A DNA stretch of 40,027 bases from Caldifarciminota bacterium (GTDB lineage: Bacteria; Hydrothermota; Tepidihabitantia; SM23-42). The number at the start of each line of letters is the position of its first letter. The stretch's first letter is position 1. The stretch is from NCBI GenBank assembly GCA_020341755.1, contig CP070834.1:1593929-1633955 (forward strand), given 5' to 3'. The notes under the pieces were generated by a model. The model was not told the DNA's origin. It ran no database searches and saw only the letters and a program-made list of their open reading frames with translations. Positions 32,234-40,027 of the stretch are shown here, one piece after another. A program made the position numbers and the translations under genes.

Positions 32234-32874
32234 TCATAGCACTACTCTGTATTACCGGCGCCTTGATTCTCCTTGACAAATACGCCTTTGGGGAATTCGG
32301 CATCTCACAACCCCTGATCGCCGGAACCATTCTGGGAGCGCTTTTCGGTAACCTTGATGCCGGGATATTCATTGGCGCGATGCTGCAGCTGATCTTTCTT
32401 GCCGGTCTGCCGATCGGTCGGGAGATCCCTCCCGACGGTCAGAGTGGTGGTATCATAGGTGTTGGATCGTATCTACTCCTCCGAATATCGAATGCCGAGG
32501 GGCATGCACTCCTCGTTGCCATCCTTTTTGCCCTGGCAGGGGCTCTCATCGGCGGACAGTTGGAAATCGTGACCCGGCGTTTCAATGAAAAAATGTACCG
32601 CCGTTTTCTGAAAACAGGCGAGCATCTGGTACGCTGTCACCTGCTCGGTACCCTTACGGCTTTTATACGCGGTCTCTGCGTAATGCTGCCATTTTTCGCT
32701 CTGGCGTATTATATTACGATCCCTCCGGCACTACCAACCATGAGCCGTAGCCTCTTGATGACGATCAGTATCAGTGTCGGCTGTGCGAATGGATTGTATC
32801 TCTTCTTTAAAAAATCAAAGATTATCTATATCGTGGTAGGTGTTCTATGCGGCTTGGTTTCTGTCGTCTTGTAA
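32230..32874 (+). CDS. Mannose-family PTS enzyme IIC
   Basis: The 214-residue membrane protein has about six hydrophobic segments and the IIC signature (LLDKYAFGEFGISQPLIAGT; GAMLQLIFLAGLPIGREIPPD; GGIIGVGSY). With IID it forms the sugar channel in the cytoplasmic membrane. Slightly shorter than E. coli ManY (about 266), with the C-terminal segments trimmed. It overlaps the IID gene by 28 bases. Confidence 0.9.
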   Translation: MIIALLCITGALILLDKYAFGEFGISQPLIAGTILGALFGNLDAGIFIGAMLQLIFLAGLPIGREIPPDGQSGGIIGVGSYLLLRISNAEGHALLVAILFALAGALIGGQLEIVTRRFNEKMYRRFLKTGEHLVRCHLLGTLTAFIRGLCVMLPFFALAYYITIPPALPTMSRSLLMTISISVGCANGLYLFFKKSKIIYIVVGVLCGLVSVVL

Positions 32875-33539
32875 AGGTATTCTTTTCGAGCCTCTTCTTG
32901 CAGACCTCATGGTCCTTTTTTTCCATGCAGAGTATGGGTTTTCTTGTCACACTCATGAGTGGTGTTAGGAAAGACCAGCATGCGGACATCAGGGAAGCCC
33001 ATAAGGGATTTTTCAACACCCACCCCTATATGGCTTCGTACATCGTGGGTGCTACCCTCCGGGCGCATGATGAGGGTAAGACCCCGGTCAACGATATACA
33101 GAGGTTCATCGCCATCGCACAAACGAGCTTTGCCTCGGCCGGTGACCTCTTGTTCTGGCGGACAGTACGACCGGCGCTGCTTTTATTAGCCACCATTCTC
33201 GCGGTGAAGATAGGTATATGGGGATCTCTCGTCTTCCTCGTATGTTACAATGTCATGCACCTCTATCACCGCATCAGGGGGATACAGGATGGTTATGCAC
33301 GGGGACCGAATGTCATCTATGTCATAAAATCTGCACGGTTCACTGTCGTACGCCGGGTCTTCGAAACAATCGGTGCGCTCATGTGCGGTCTCCTCTGTGC
33401 CCTCGTTTCACTACAAACACACGCCCTTCTCATAATCCCGATAGCTGCGCTCATCTTGATCCTTATGATTAAACGGCTGTCGAGTGTCATAATTACCATT
33501 GCAATCATGCTCATAATGATTATTATGTTACTGGTGTGA
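32847..33539 (+). CDS. Mannose-family PTS enzyme IID
   Basis: The 230-residue product has the IID N-terminus (SSLFLQTSWSFFSMQSMGF) and the conserved HKGFFNTHPYMASYIVGATL. The following segment (VNDIQRFIAIAQTSFASAGD) matches the family position, and the C-terminal third is a run of hydrophobic segments (LIIPIAALILILMIKRLSS). It is the membrane partner of IIC. The start overlaps IIC by 28 bases and the stop overlaps the HPr start by four. Confidence 0.9.
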   Translation: MRLGFCRLVKVFFSSLFLQTSWSFFSMQSMGFLVTLMSGVRKDQHADIREAHKGFFNTHPYMASYIVGATLRAHDEGKTPVNDIQRFIAIAQTSFASAGDLLFWRTVRPALLLLATILAVKIGIWGSLVFLVCYNVMHLYHRIRGIQDGYARGPNVIYVIKSARFTVVRRVFETIGALMCGLLCALVSLQTHALLIIPIAALILILMIKRLSSVIITIAIMLIMIIMLLV

Positions 33540-33802
33540 TGATAATGATTAAAGAAACGATCGTCATAAAGAACGAAAACGGGCTTCATGCGCTCCCGGC
33601 ATCGCGGTTTGTGAAACTTGCCGATACCTACTCGAGCAATGTGAGCATTACCAAAGATGGCATTGAGGTCAACGGCAAGAGCATCATGGGAATACTGACC
33701 CTGGCCTGCGAAAAAGGCAGCAAGGTCATCCTTAAATGCGAGGGCAGGGACGAAAAGGAAGCGATGAAGGCATTGCGGTTGATTTTAGAAGGACAGGACT
33801 GA
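33536..33802 (+). CDS. ptsH: HPr phosphocarrier protein
   Basis: Carries phosphate from enzyme I to IIA/IIB proteins. The 88-residue product has the active-site NGLHALPA (His18) and the regulatory-site region KSIMGILTL (Ser49). The Ser suggests it could be phosphorylated by an HPr kinase, but none lies in this window. GTG start at 33536 overlaps the IID stop; an ATG at 33545 is the alternative start. The stop overlaps the ptsI ATG. Confidence 0.94.
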   Translation: MMIMIKETIVIKNENGLHALPASRFVKLADTYSSNVSITKDGIEVNGKSIMGILTLACEKGSKVILKCEGRDEKEAMKALRLILEGQD

Positions 33803-35553
33803 TGGCAAGAGAAAAAATCCTTAAAGGCATTGCAGTTTCACGAGGTATTGCACGGGGAACGGTCTTTGTGTATGAAACCGAAAGGATCGAAGTATTTCAA
33901 ACCCCCATTCATCCCGTCTATCTCGATGATGAAAGCGCCAGGTTCGAACGAGCGCTGGACAAGACAAAACGGGAGCTTGTGAATATCCAGGAACGTATCA
34001 ACCAGGAAATCGGACAGGACTTTGCACAGTTCCTCGATGCGCAGATACTGATGCTCGATGATGATGCGATCAACAAAGAGGTAAAGAAACGCATCATCGA
34101 GAAAAAGAAGAACGCCGAATTCGTGTTCCATCAGGTGATGAATGAATACGCGGAGAAGCTCGGGGCATCGAAAGATACGTATCTCAAGGAACGTGTAGCA
34201 GATATATGGGATGTCGGCACGCGTGTACTGCGGAATCTTTTGGGGCTTACCCATAGTTCGGTCGTTGACATACCTGAAGGTTCCATCATAGCCGCGCACG
34301 ACATCTCGCCATCCGAAGCAGCGCTGATTAACCCGAAGACGACGCTCGGCATTGCAACCGAAGTCGGCGGCAGGACATCCCACACCGCCATTACCGCACG
34401 GGCACTGGAAATTCCGGCGGTGCTCGGCATTGCCGGGTTGATGGACAAGATCAAAAATGGGGAAAAGGTCATAATCGACGGCGACCGGGGTATACTCGTG
34501 AAGAATCCAAAAGCTGGAAGGATTCATTTCTATGAAAATGCGAAGAAGAAGGATCAGGAACTCCAGAAGGAACTCTCCCCCTACTGCGAAATGCCTTCCC
34601 GGACCCGTGATGGTCGTCACATCGACATCTCTGCCAATATCGAGTTTTTCTCAGAATATACTCACGCCAAAAAATACGGTGCCGAAGGCATCGGATTATT
34701 CAGAACAGAATTTCTGTATCTAACCAGACGGGGCACTCCCACGGAAGAAGAACAGTATCGTGTATACAATGCGCTCGCTGCCAGGATGAAACCGAATCCG
34801 GTCATCATCAGAACCTATGATCTGGGCGGGGACAAGATATTCTCGGATTATCACGAGGCCAATCCCTTTTTGGGATGGCGCGCCATCCGTGTCTGTATGG
34901 ATGACCTCGATTTCTTCAAGAGCCAGCTGCGGGCGATCCTGCGCGCCTCGGTGAACAAGAATGTGAAGATCATGTTCCCCATGATCTCCACCTACGAGGA
35001 GATCAAACGCGTCAACCTTATTTTCGGCAAGGTCAAGAAAGAACTGCACGAGAAGAACATCCCATTCGATGAGGACATACAATTCGGTATCATGGTAGAA
35101 ACACCGTCTGCCGCTATCATGAGCTCTCATCTTGCTCATCAGGTCGATTTCTTCAGCATCGGCAGCAATGACCTCACCCAGTATACCCTGGCGGTCGACC
35201 GCGGGAACGAAAAAATAAGTCAGCTGTTCGACCATTTCCACCCGGCCGTTCTCAACCTCATCAAACGCGTCATCGATTCAGGGCACGAATCACACATCTG
35301 GGTGGGATTGTGCGGCGAACTTGCCGCCGATCCAATCGCCATCCCGCTGTTGATCGGATTGGGTATCGACGAACTTTCGATGAACCCAAGTTCAATCCCC
35401 CGGGCAAAGATGGTCTTGCGTGCCATCACCATTGCCCAGTGTGAAGGCATAGCTGAAACAGTCCTCGGTTTCCGGACCGCGCTCGAGGTGAAAAAATACC
35501 TCCGACGTCAGCTGAGTTCCATATTGCCCAACATAGACAAGGTCATCCCGTGA
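33802..35553 (+). CDS. ptsI: PTS enzyme I (phosphoenolpyruvate-protein phosphotransferase)
   Basis: Takes phosphate from phosphoenolpyruvate and passes it to HPr. The start is the ATG at 33802 (MAREKILKGIAVSRG); the longer open frame before it overlaps ptsH. It is 583 residues, normal for enzyme I. Phospho-His is H194 (GGRTSHTAI). The C-terminal PEP-binding domain shows RTEFLYL, YDLGGDKIFSDYHEANPFLG, MVETPSAA, FFSIGSNDLTQY and GLCGELAADP. It overlaps HPr by one base and the isomerase by four. Confidence 0.96.
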   Translation: MAREKILKGIAVSRGIARGTVFVYETERIEVFQTPIHPVYLDDESARFERALDKTKRELVNIQERINQEIGQDFAQFLDAQILMLDDDAINKEVKKRIIEKKKNAEFVFHQVMNEYAEKLGASKDTYLKERVADIWDVGTRVLRNLLGLTHSSVVDIPEGSIIAAHDISPSEAALINPKTTLGIATEVGGRTSHTAITARALEIPAVLGIAGLMDKIKNGEKVIIDGDRGILVKNPKAGRIHFYENAKKKDQELQKELSPYCEMPSRTRDGRHIDISANIEFFSEYTHAKKYGAEGIGLFRTEFLYLTRRGTPTEEEQYRVYNALAARMKPNPVIIRTYDLGGDKIFSDYHEANPFLGWRAIRVCMDDLDFFKSQLRAILRASVNKNVKIMFPMISTYEEIKRVNLIFGKVKKELHEKNIPFDEDIQFGIMVETPSAAIMSSHLAHQVDFFSIGSNDLTQYTLAVDRGNEKISQLFDHFHPAVLNLIKRVIDSGHESHIWVGLCGELAADPIAIPLLIGLGIDELSMNPSSIPRAKMVLRAITIAQCEGIAETVLGFRTALEVKKYLRRQLSSILPNIDKVIP

Positions 35554-36521
35554 GAGACATTATCCGCGCACTTCCCGACCAGATCGCGTACGCGCTCGAG
35601 CATGCTCCTTACCGGCTCAGCCCTACGACAAAGCGGTTCCGAAAGGTTCTGGTCTGCGGTATGGGCGGTTCCGGCATCAGCGGTAATCTTTTGCAGGCAC
35701 TGTATCCATCACTCGATATTACGGTCAATAAGGATTATATCGTACCTCAATTCATTGACCGGGAAACACTTGCCGTTATCATAAGTTACTCGGGAAATAC
35801 CGAGGAAACGCTCAGTAATTACCAACAGCTGGCAAAACGCAGAATTGAACGTATCGTCATCACTTCGGGCGGGAAACTAATAAGACAAGCCAAACGCAAC
35901 AAAATACTCGTACCCGGAGGATTACCGCCGCGCGGTGCGCTCGGTCATCTCTTCACACCGCTCCCGTTCATTCTCCACCACTATCGATTGGCAAAGAATC
36001 CTGCAAAAGAACTTTCCACACTCGTCCGGTTCCTCAAGGACCAGACTCGTATGATCGAACCCAGGGCTAAAAAACTGGCACGCATGTTCACTAACAAATT
36101 ACCTATCATCTACGCATCATCACTCAGTCATTTTGTGATTGCTCAACGATGGCAATGTCAGTTCAATGAGAATGCAAAAACCATTGCCCATATCAACATC
36201 ATTCCTGAGATGAACCACAACGAGATCGTCGGACTCGGAAAACCACTGCTCCTTCATCCCCATACCGCCCTTGTATTCTTAGATGATCCTGCAGCACACC
36301 CCCGCAATCGTCGCAGGATGAAGGTCGTCAAACAAATCGTGAAGGGCATGTTCTCGCGTATCATAGAGGTGAAGCCGCATGGTGCAAATGTCCTCCAGCG
36401 AACATTCTGGGCTATCATGCTGGGAGATCTCGTCAGTTATCACCTTGCCGTCCTCACCAATGTCGACCCGATGCCGGTCAGGCGCATCGATTATCTCAAG
36501 GAACAACTGAGAAAAAAATAA
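35550..36521 (+). CDS. Bifunctional phosphoglucose/phosphomannose isomerase
   Basis: Interconverts glucose 6-phosphate, fructose 6-phosphate and mannose 6-phosphate; the archaeal-type PGI/PMI family. The 323-residue product has two SIS domains, with VLVCGMGGSGISGNLL (33-48) and ISYSGNTEET (phosphate-binding), then GGLPPRGALGH and PEMNHNEIVGL with the family Glu and His. GTG start, overlapping enzyme I by four bases. Last gene of the carbohydrate operon; it would feed PTS-imported hexose 6-phosphate to pfkA. Confidence 0.9.
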   Translation: MRDIIRALPDQIAYALEHAPYRLSPTTKRFRKVLVCGMGGSGISGNLLQALYPSLDITVNKDYIVPQFIDRETLAVIISYSGNTEETLSNYQQLAKRRIERIVITSGGKLIRQAKRNKILVPGGLPPRGALGHLFTPLPFILHHYRLAKNPAKELSTLVRFLKDQTRMIEPRAKKLARMFTNKLPIIYASSLSHFVIAQRWQCQFNENAKTIAHINIIPEMNHNEIVGLGKPLLLHPHTALVFLDDPAAHPRNRRRMKVVKQIVKGMFSRIIEVKPHGANVLQRTFWAIMLGDLVSYHLAVLTNVDPMPVRRIDYLKEQLRKK

Positions 36522-36587
36522 TACCCGCCTAACTGAATACCGAAAGGTCATCTCAGGTTTCCGGGTGTCGATAGGGTATGGGCTGCG

Positions 36588-37523
36588 CTATCCCTGCGCG
36601 AGGGTGGGGTAGATTATGCCAAAACGCCTGTGGTAGTATACGCGCATGGCAATGAAAACAAGTGCGAGCACGGCACCGTACACCGGGTACAGTATCGCGG
36701 TGATGATTGTGAACAGTACTCCGGGCAGGCGGAAACTCATAATCAGCAGCTTTCTCGGTGCAGGTCCTTGCTTAACGAGGGAATATATACCAAGGTACAT
36801 AAAAAGCGGGAATGAAAGTGCCGCCGGGACCAGACAAACAGGATCGCGGTTATGCAGTGCAATCATGACAGCACCTGCCATGAGTACAGTGCTGACGAAT
36901 GCTGTTATACGGGCTCCCAGGAACACCGCCGTCGTGATTTCACCGGCTTTTTCGTCCCCCTCTCTATCGGCTATGGTCGTGTTCATGAATACGGCACAGA
37001 TACTCAGGAAGTACGGCAGGAATTCCATGGTCATCGCCCACGTCGGTGGTCTAAGGACCAACCATCCCACGATGAAGTTTACCATACCATAGCCGATACC
37101 GTTGGACAGAGTATCGAGCAGCGGTTTGCCTTTGAGTTTGACCGGAGGGAGTGAGTACATGGTACCGAGTATGAGCGAGATGAGAATAAAGACAAAAAAA
37201 GTGATGCTGAAAAAAGATGACAGAGCAAGGCCTGCGGCCCACAGGAACATCATCTCGACATATGCGTGACGGACCGGGATATACCCTTCAGAAAGAAGGA
37301 ACAATTTCTTATTGATCCGGTCAGTCTCACGGTCCGTGATCTGATTGAGGATATATATCCCTCCCATTATGAGGGTATAGATACACGCCGCAAGCAGTAA
37401 ACGACCGACCGGACGCTCACCGTCCTGCGCCAGATACGCGCCGATGAGCAGAAAATTCCAGGAAGGGATCAGTATGAGGGGTCTTAATAAAAAGAAATAA
37501 TCAAAGGGATTAGCTTTACGCAT
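36588..37523 (-). CDS. UbiA-family prenyltransferase
   Basis: The 311-residue membrane protein has about nine hydrophobic segments and both Asp-rich motifs of the UbiA family: NQITDRETDR (first) and DREGDEKAGE (second), which bind magnesium and the prenyl diphosphate. Such enzymes attach prenyl chains to quinone precursors, haem, chlorophyll or glycerol-phosphate backbones. No quinone or haem genes are next to it, so the acceptor is unknown. It begins nine bases after rpmB and is probably co-transcribed with it. Confidence 0.85.
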   Translation of the reverse strand: MRKANPFDYFFLLRPLILIPSWNFLLIGAYLAQDGERPVGRLLLAACIYTLIMGGIYILNQITDRETDRINKKLFLLSEGYIPVRHAYVEMMFLWAAGLALSSFFSITFFVFILISLILGTMYSLPPVKLKGKPLLDTLSNGIGYGMVNFIVGWLVLRPPTWAMTMEFLPYFLSICAVFMNTTIADREGDEKAGEITTAVFLGARITAFVSTVLMAGAVMIALHNRDPVCLVPAALSFPLFMYLGIYSLVKQGPAPRKLLIMSFRLPGVLFTIITAILYPVYGAVLALVFIAMRVYYHRRFGIIYPTLAQG

Positions 37524-37532
37524 TCATTGGGT

Positions 37533-37721
37533 TTATGCCTTCACTACTTTTCCAGACCTAAGGCACTTGGTGCATACGAGGACCTTCTTGGTCTTGCCAC
37601 CAATCTTTGCCCTCATTCTCTGTAAGTTGATGCTGAACTTACGTTTGGTCTTCTTATGTGCATGACTGACATTGTGTCCGCTTTGAGCACCACGACCGCA
37701 TATCTCGCATCGCTTTGCCAT
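37533..37721 (-). CDS. rpmB: Ribosomal protein bL28, zinc-binding form
   Basis: The 62-residue large-subunit protein shows the family start [20 protein letters not shown] and [12 protein letters not shown]. Its two CxxC pairs (CEIC and CTKC) mark the zinc-containing version. The start is the ATG at 37721 with AAGGAG just upstream, not the earlier in-frame ATG at 37742. Promoter and strong Shine-Dalgarno site precede it. First gene of the rpmB-UbiA unit. Confidence 0.96.
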   Translation of the reverse strand: MAKRCEICGRGAQSGHNVSHAHKKTKRKFSINLQRMRAKIGGKTKKVLVCTKCLRSGKVVKA

Positions 37722-37726
37722 TACAA

Positions 37727-37768
37727 CTCCTTTCGCAATCATTATAACTATTTTTCGATCTAAGTCAA
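37727..37768 (-). promoter_or_regulatory. rpmB promoter with Shine-Dalgarno site
   Basis: On the minus strand, TTGACT (37768-37763), 16-base spacer and TATAAT (37746-37741), then a short leader with AAGGAG before the ATG. Its -35 box is eight bases from the -35 box of the opposite-facing YggS promoter. Confidence 0.85.
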
Positions 37769-37776
37769 CCGGCTAA

Positions 37777-37804
37777 TTGACACTTCTGGGTTATTCCTTA
37801 TAAT
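37777..37804 (+). promoter_or_regulatory. Leaderless promoter of the YggS-type gene
   Basis: TTGACA (37777-37782), 16-base spacer, TATAAT (37799-37804) and exactly six bases to the GTG at 37811. Confidence 0.85.
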
Positions 37805-37810
37805 ACGTTC

Positions 37811-38491
37811 GTGTCGATTGCGGATAATATTGCACACGTCAAACAGAGAATTCGAGCCGCCGCCCAGCGCAGCGGTCGAAACCCCGACGATATAGCACTG
37901 GTTGCGGTCACCAAGACCATAACGGCAGAGATCATTGAACAGGCGATCAGTCATGGCATTTCGATCATCGGTGAAAACAGGGTCCAGGAAGCGAAAAGGA
38001 AATATGCGGACATCACCGACCCTGTAACCTGGCATATGGTCGGACATCTTCAGACAAACAAGGTGAAGGATGCCCTCAAGATCTTTTCGCTGATACACAG
38101 CCTGGATTCTCTGCGCCTCGCCCGAGAAATAAACAAACGGGCTACAAAACCCATTGCTTGCTTAATCGAGGTCAATACCTCAGAAGAAACCACGAAATAC
38201 GGTATTAAACCGGCCCAAATCCTTAAATTTTTTTCGGATCTGCAACCCTTCACGAATATCGCGGTACAAGGACTCATGACCATAGGACCAGGTTGGGCAA
38301 TTCACGACCCTCAGGCATCACGATCGAGTTTCAAGCTGCTCCGCACACTTCGGGATGATCTGCAACGGCAATTTCACACAACACTCCCCGTTCTCTCGAT
38401 GGGCATGACATCAGACTTCGAGGTAGCAATAGAAGAAGATTCGACCATGGTCAGGATAGGTACAGCTATTTTTGGTCCGAGGTCTCCCTAA
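37811..38491 (+). CDS. YggS/PLPBP-family pyridoxal-phosphate-binding protein
   Basis: Holds pyridoxal 5'-phosphate and takes part in vitamin B6 and amino-acid balance; no enzyme activity is established for the family. The 226-residue product has VAVTKTITAEIIEQAI (the Lys in VTK binds PLP), GENRVQEAKRK, WHMVGHLQTNK, GLMTIGP and LSMGMTSDFEVAI ... RIGTAIFG, all family hallmarks. GTG start fixed by the promoter six bases upstream. The next gene starts directly after its stop. Confidence 0.94.
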   Translation: MSIADNIAHVKQRIRAAAQRSGRNPDDIALVAVTKTITAEIIEQAISHGISIIGENRVQEAKRKYADITDPVTWHMVGHLQTNKVKDALKIFSLIHSLDSLRLAREINKRATKPIACLIEVNTSEETTKYGIKPAQILKFFSDLQPFTNIAVQGLMTIGPGWAIHDPQASRSSFKLLRTLRDDLQRQFHTTLPVLSMGMTSDFEVAIEEDSTMVRIGTAIFGPRSP

Positions 38492-39979
38492 GTGGTCGAT
38501 AAGGATTCAACGGGCTTTGCCGACCTGGAAAAACTGAACCGGTGGCGGAGATATCAAGCCACCCTGTCATTCGTCCTGTGTGCTGCCGTTAAGAAAATCT
38601 GTCCCCAGGCACGTGTCAGGATCGAACATTCAATCAGCAATGGCTTGTACTTCATGATCGATGAGAATATCACCTACAGCGGTATGCGTTCCCTGGAGAC
38701 AGTAATGAAGGAGATCATCAACCAGGGTCACCAGATCAGGAAAAAAGTATATCCGAAGACCAAGGCACGAGCTATATTTGTCCGGCACGGACAAAAGGAT
38801 AAGGTGCATCTTATCGAAAACACCCCCAGACAGAACGTTGCGGTATACTCATTGCTTGGTATACACGATACTTATGCGGTTCCGCCCTTTGATTCGACCA
38901 GCAGCGTACCGCTGTTCGGTATCGAACGCTTCTCCCCGGGATTCATACTGATGCTGCCGACCTGGCACGACCTCTCAACCATACCTGCGTACACCCCTCA
39001 GCCGAAACTTGCGCGGATTTTCAACGAGTATGAGAACTGGGCACATATTCTCGGCATCGACACGGTCGGAGAACTGAACCAATCCATCAAAAAGGGCAGG
39101 GGACCCGAGATTGTGAAGGTGAGCGAAGCGCTGCACGAAAAGAAGATCGTCTATATTGCTGACCGCATCGTACGTGAGCGAGAGCGGCTCGTGCTCGTAG
39201 CGGGACCGAGCAGTGCGGGCAAGACCACATTCACCAAGCGATTATCGATACAGCTTCTCGTGAACGGCATCACGCCGCTTATTATCTCGTCGGACGATTA
39301 TTTCCTTCCCCACAGTCAAACTCCCCGGGATGCATCCGGTCAGATGGATTTCGAATCCATACATGCCGTCGACATACCGCTGTTGAACGATCATCTCTGG
39401 AAGATTATCGAAGGGCAGGAGGTGACGCTCCCAAGATTCAATTTCCACACCGGACGCAGGAACAAAGGAGAAAAAGTCGCATTACCCGAGAACGGTGTGA
39501 TCCTGCTCGAGGGTATACACTGCCTGAATGAAACCCTTACGTATAAGATACCAAAACCGATAAAATTCAAGATTTACGTGAGTGCCCTTACCCAGCTCAA
39601 TATCGACGATCACAACCGTATCTCAACGACCGACACGCGCATGCTGCGGCGTATCACCCGGGATACGAAATTTCGTGGCTACAACATCCTCGGCGTGCTT
39701 GAACGATGGAGCCGCGTGCGCTGCGGTGAGGAGCGCAACGTATATCCGTTCCAGGAAGAGTCGGATGAAATGTTCAACTCCGCGCTCATCTATGAGCCGT
39801 CGATCATGAGAAAATCCTGCCTGTCGCTTCTCAGACGCGTCAAGAAAAAACATCCGGCATACGAAGAGACAAAGCGCCTGTCCGATTTCCTCGATCTCTT
39901 CGTTGATCTGGAGGAACGCGATATACCGTCGAATTCGATACTCTGTGAATTCATCGGCGGCAGTTCATTCGTATACTGA
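38492..39979 (+). CDS. Uridine-kinase-like nucleoside kinase with N-terminal synthetase-like domain
   Basis: The 495-residue product has a C-terminal P-loop kinase domain of the uridine kinase/phosphoribulokinase type: Walker A GPSSAGKT (238-245), ISSDDYF, PRFNFHTGRRN, and LLEGIHCLNE. The N-terminal 225 residues resemble the TGS/editing-like region found in a known class of long bacterial nucleoside kinases. Phosphorylation of a nucleoside, perhaps uridine, is the family expectation; substrate unproven. The GTG start at 38492 directly follows the YggS stop codon, so the two are co-transcribed. Confidence 0.88.
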   Translation: MVDKDSTGFADLEKLNRWRRYQATLSFVLCAAVKKICPQARVRIEHSISNGLYFMIDENITYSGMRSLETVMKEIINQGHQIRKKVYPKTKARAIFVRHGQKDKVHLIENTPRQNVAVYSLLGIHDTYAVPPFDSTSSVPLFGIERFSPGFILMLPTWHDLSTIPAYTPQPKLARIFNEYENWAHILGIDTVGELNQSIKKGRGPEIVKVSEALHEKKIVYIADRIVRERERLVLVAGPSSAGKTTFTKRLSIQLLVNGITPLIISSDDYFLPHSQTPRDASGQMDFESIHAVDIPLLNDHLWKIIEGQEVTLPRFNFHTGRRNKGEKVALPENGVILLEGIHCLNETLTYKIPKPIKFKIYVSALTQLNIDDHNRISTTDTRMLRRITRDTKFRGYNILGVLERWSRVRCGEERNVYPFQEESDEMFNSALIYEPSIMRKSCLSLLRRVKKKHPAYEETKRLSDFLDLFVDLEERDIPSNSILCEFIGGSSFVY

Positions 39980-39994
39980 TCCGCTTTTCCCTTC

Positions 39995-40022
39995 TTGACT
40001 ACCAGGCTTTTTTCCCTATAAT
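39995..40022 (+). promoter_or_regulatory. Promoter at the right edge for the next gene
   Basis: TTGACT (39995-40000), 16-base spacer and TATAAT (40017-40022). If the six-base rule seen at other promoters holds, the next gene begins at 40029, two bases past the window. Confidence 0.75.
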
Positions 40023-40027
40023 CAACA

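Noticed and set aside
33838-34620. 260-residue minus-strand reading frame
   Set aside because: It is antisense to ptsI, which has all enzyme I motifs; no promoter or Shine-Dalgarno site.

Overview
The window reads as chromosomal DNA of an anaerobic, Gram-negative-type bacterium. Outer-membrane style beta-barrel proteins, a lipoprotein and a TonB-dependent-receptor-like protein imply a double membrane. Ferredoxin/NAD(P) flavoproteins, a membrane pyrophosphatase, ATP-type phosphofructokinase and a GH57 glucanotransferase, with no oxygen-linked enzyme, imply a fermentative or anaerobic life. The gene mix resembles candidate phyla such as WOR-3/Stahlbacteria/Hydrothermae; that placement is inference without a database search. 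I see no rRNA, tRNA, CRISPR array, insertion sequence or phage gene. No gene-free stretch exceeds 300 bases.

Layout. 29-1314 (+): two genes of unknown function. 1363-6725 (-): a cell-envelope operon read from xerC through a lipoprotein, a TPR protein and a secreted protein to a small beta-barrel protein. 6875-7147 (-): HU. 7382-8356 (+): pfkA. 8368-11907 (-): nadE, hppA and radC. 11974-13680 (+): polX. 13722-19799 (-): a signalling operon with a large zinc-ribbon/cyclase/ATPase/TPR protein, a small degenerate cyclase-domain protein and a HEAT-repeat protein, preceded by a possible 26-codon leader ORF. 19969-21287 (+): rlmN and acyP. 21314-27972 (-): a five-gene redox operon, NuoE, NuoF, NuoG-like, NfnA, NfnB. 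28091-36521 (+): an eight-gene carbohydrate operon with a TonB-receptor-like protein, mannose-family PTS IIB, GH57, IIC, IID, HPr, enzyme I and a phosphoglucose/phosphomannose isomerase. 36588-37721 (-): rpmB and a UbiA prenyltransferase. 37811-39979 (+): a YggS-type PLP protein and a nucleoside-kinase-like protein.

Genes working together. The carbohydrate operon, pfkA and the isomerase fit sugar uptake or sensing feeding glycolysis. The redox operon would move electrons between NADH, NADPH and ferredoxin, and the pyrophosphatase would turn pyrophosphate into an ion gradient. The two most interesting things are (1) the five-gene NuoEFG-NfnAB operon, which looks like a separately encoded electron-bifurcating transhydrogenase, and (2) a repeated promoter design, TTGACA-like box, 16-17 bases, TATAAT, then exactly six bases to a GTG start codon. 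That design predicts leaderless mRNAs for four operons here, while HU and rpmB use a short leader with a strong Shine-Dalgarno sequence.
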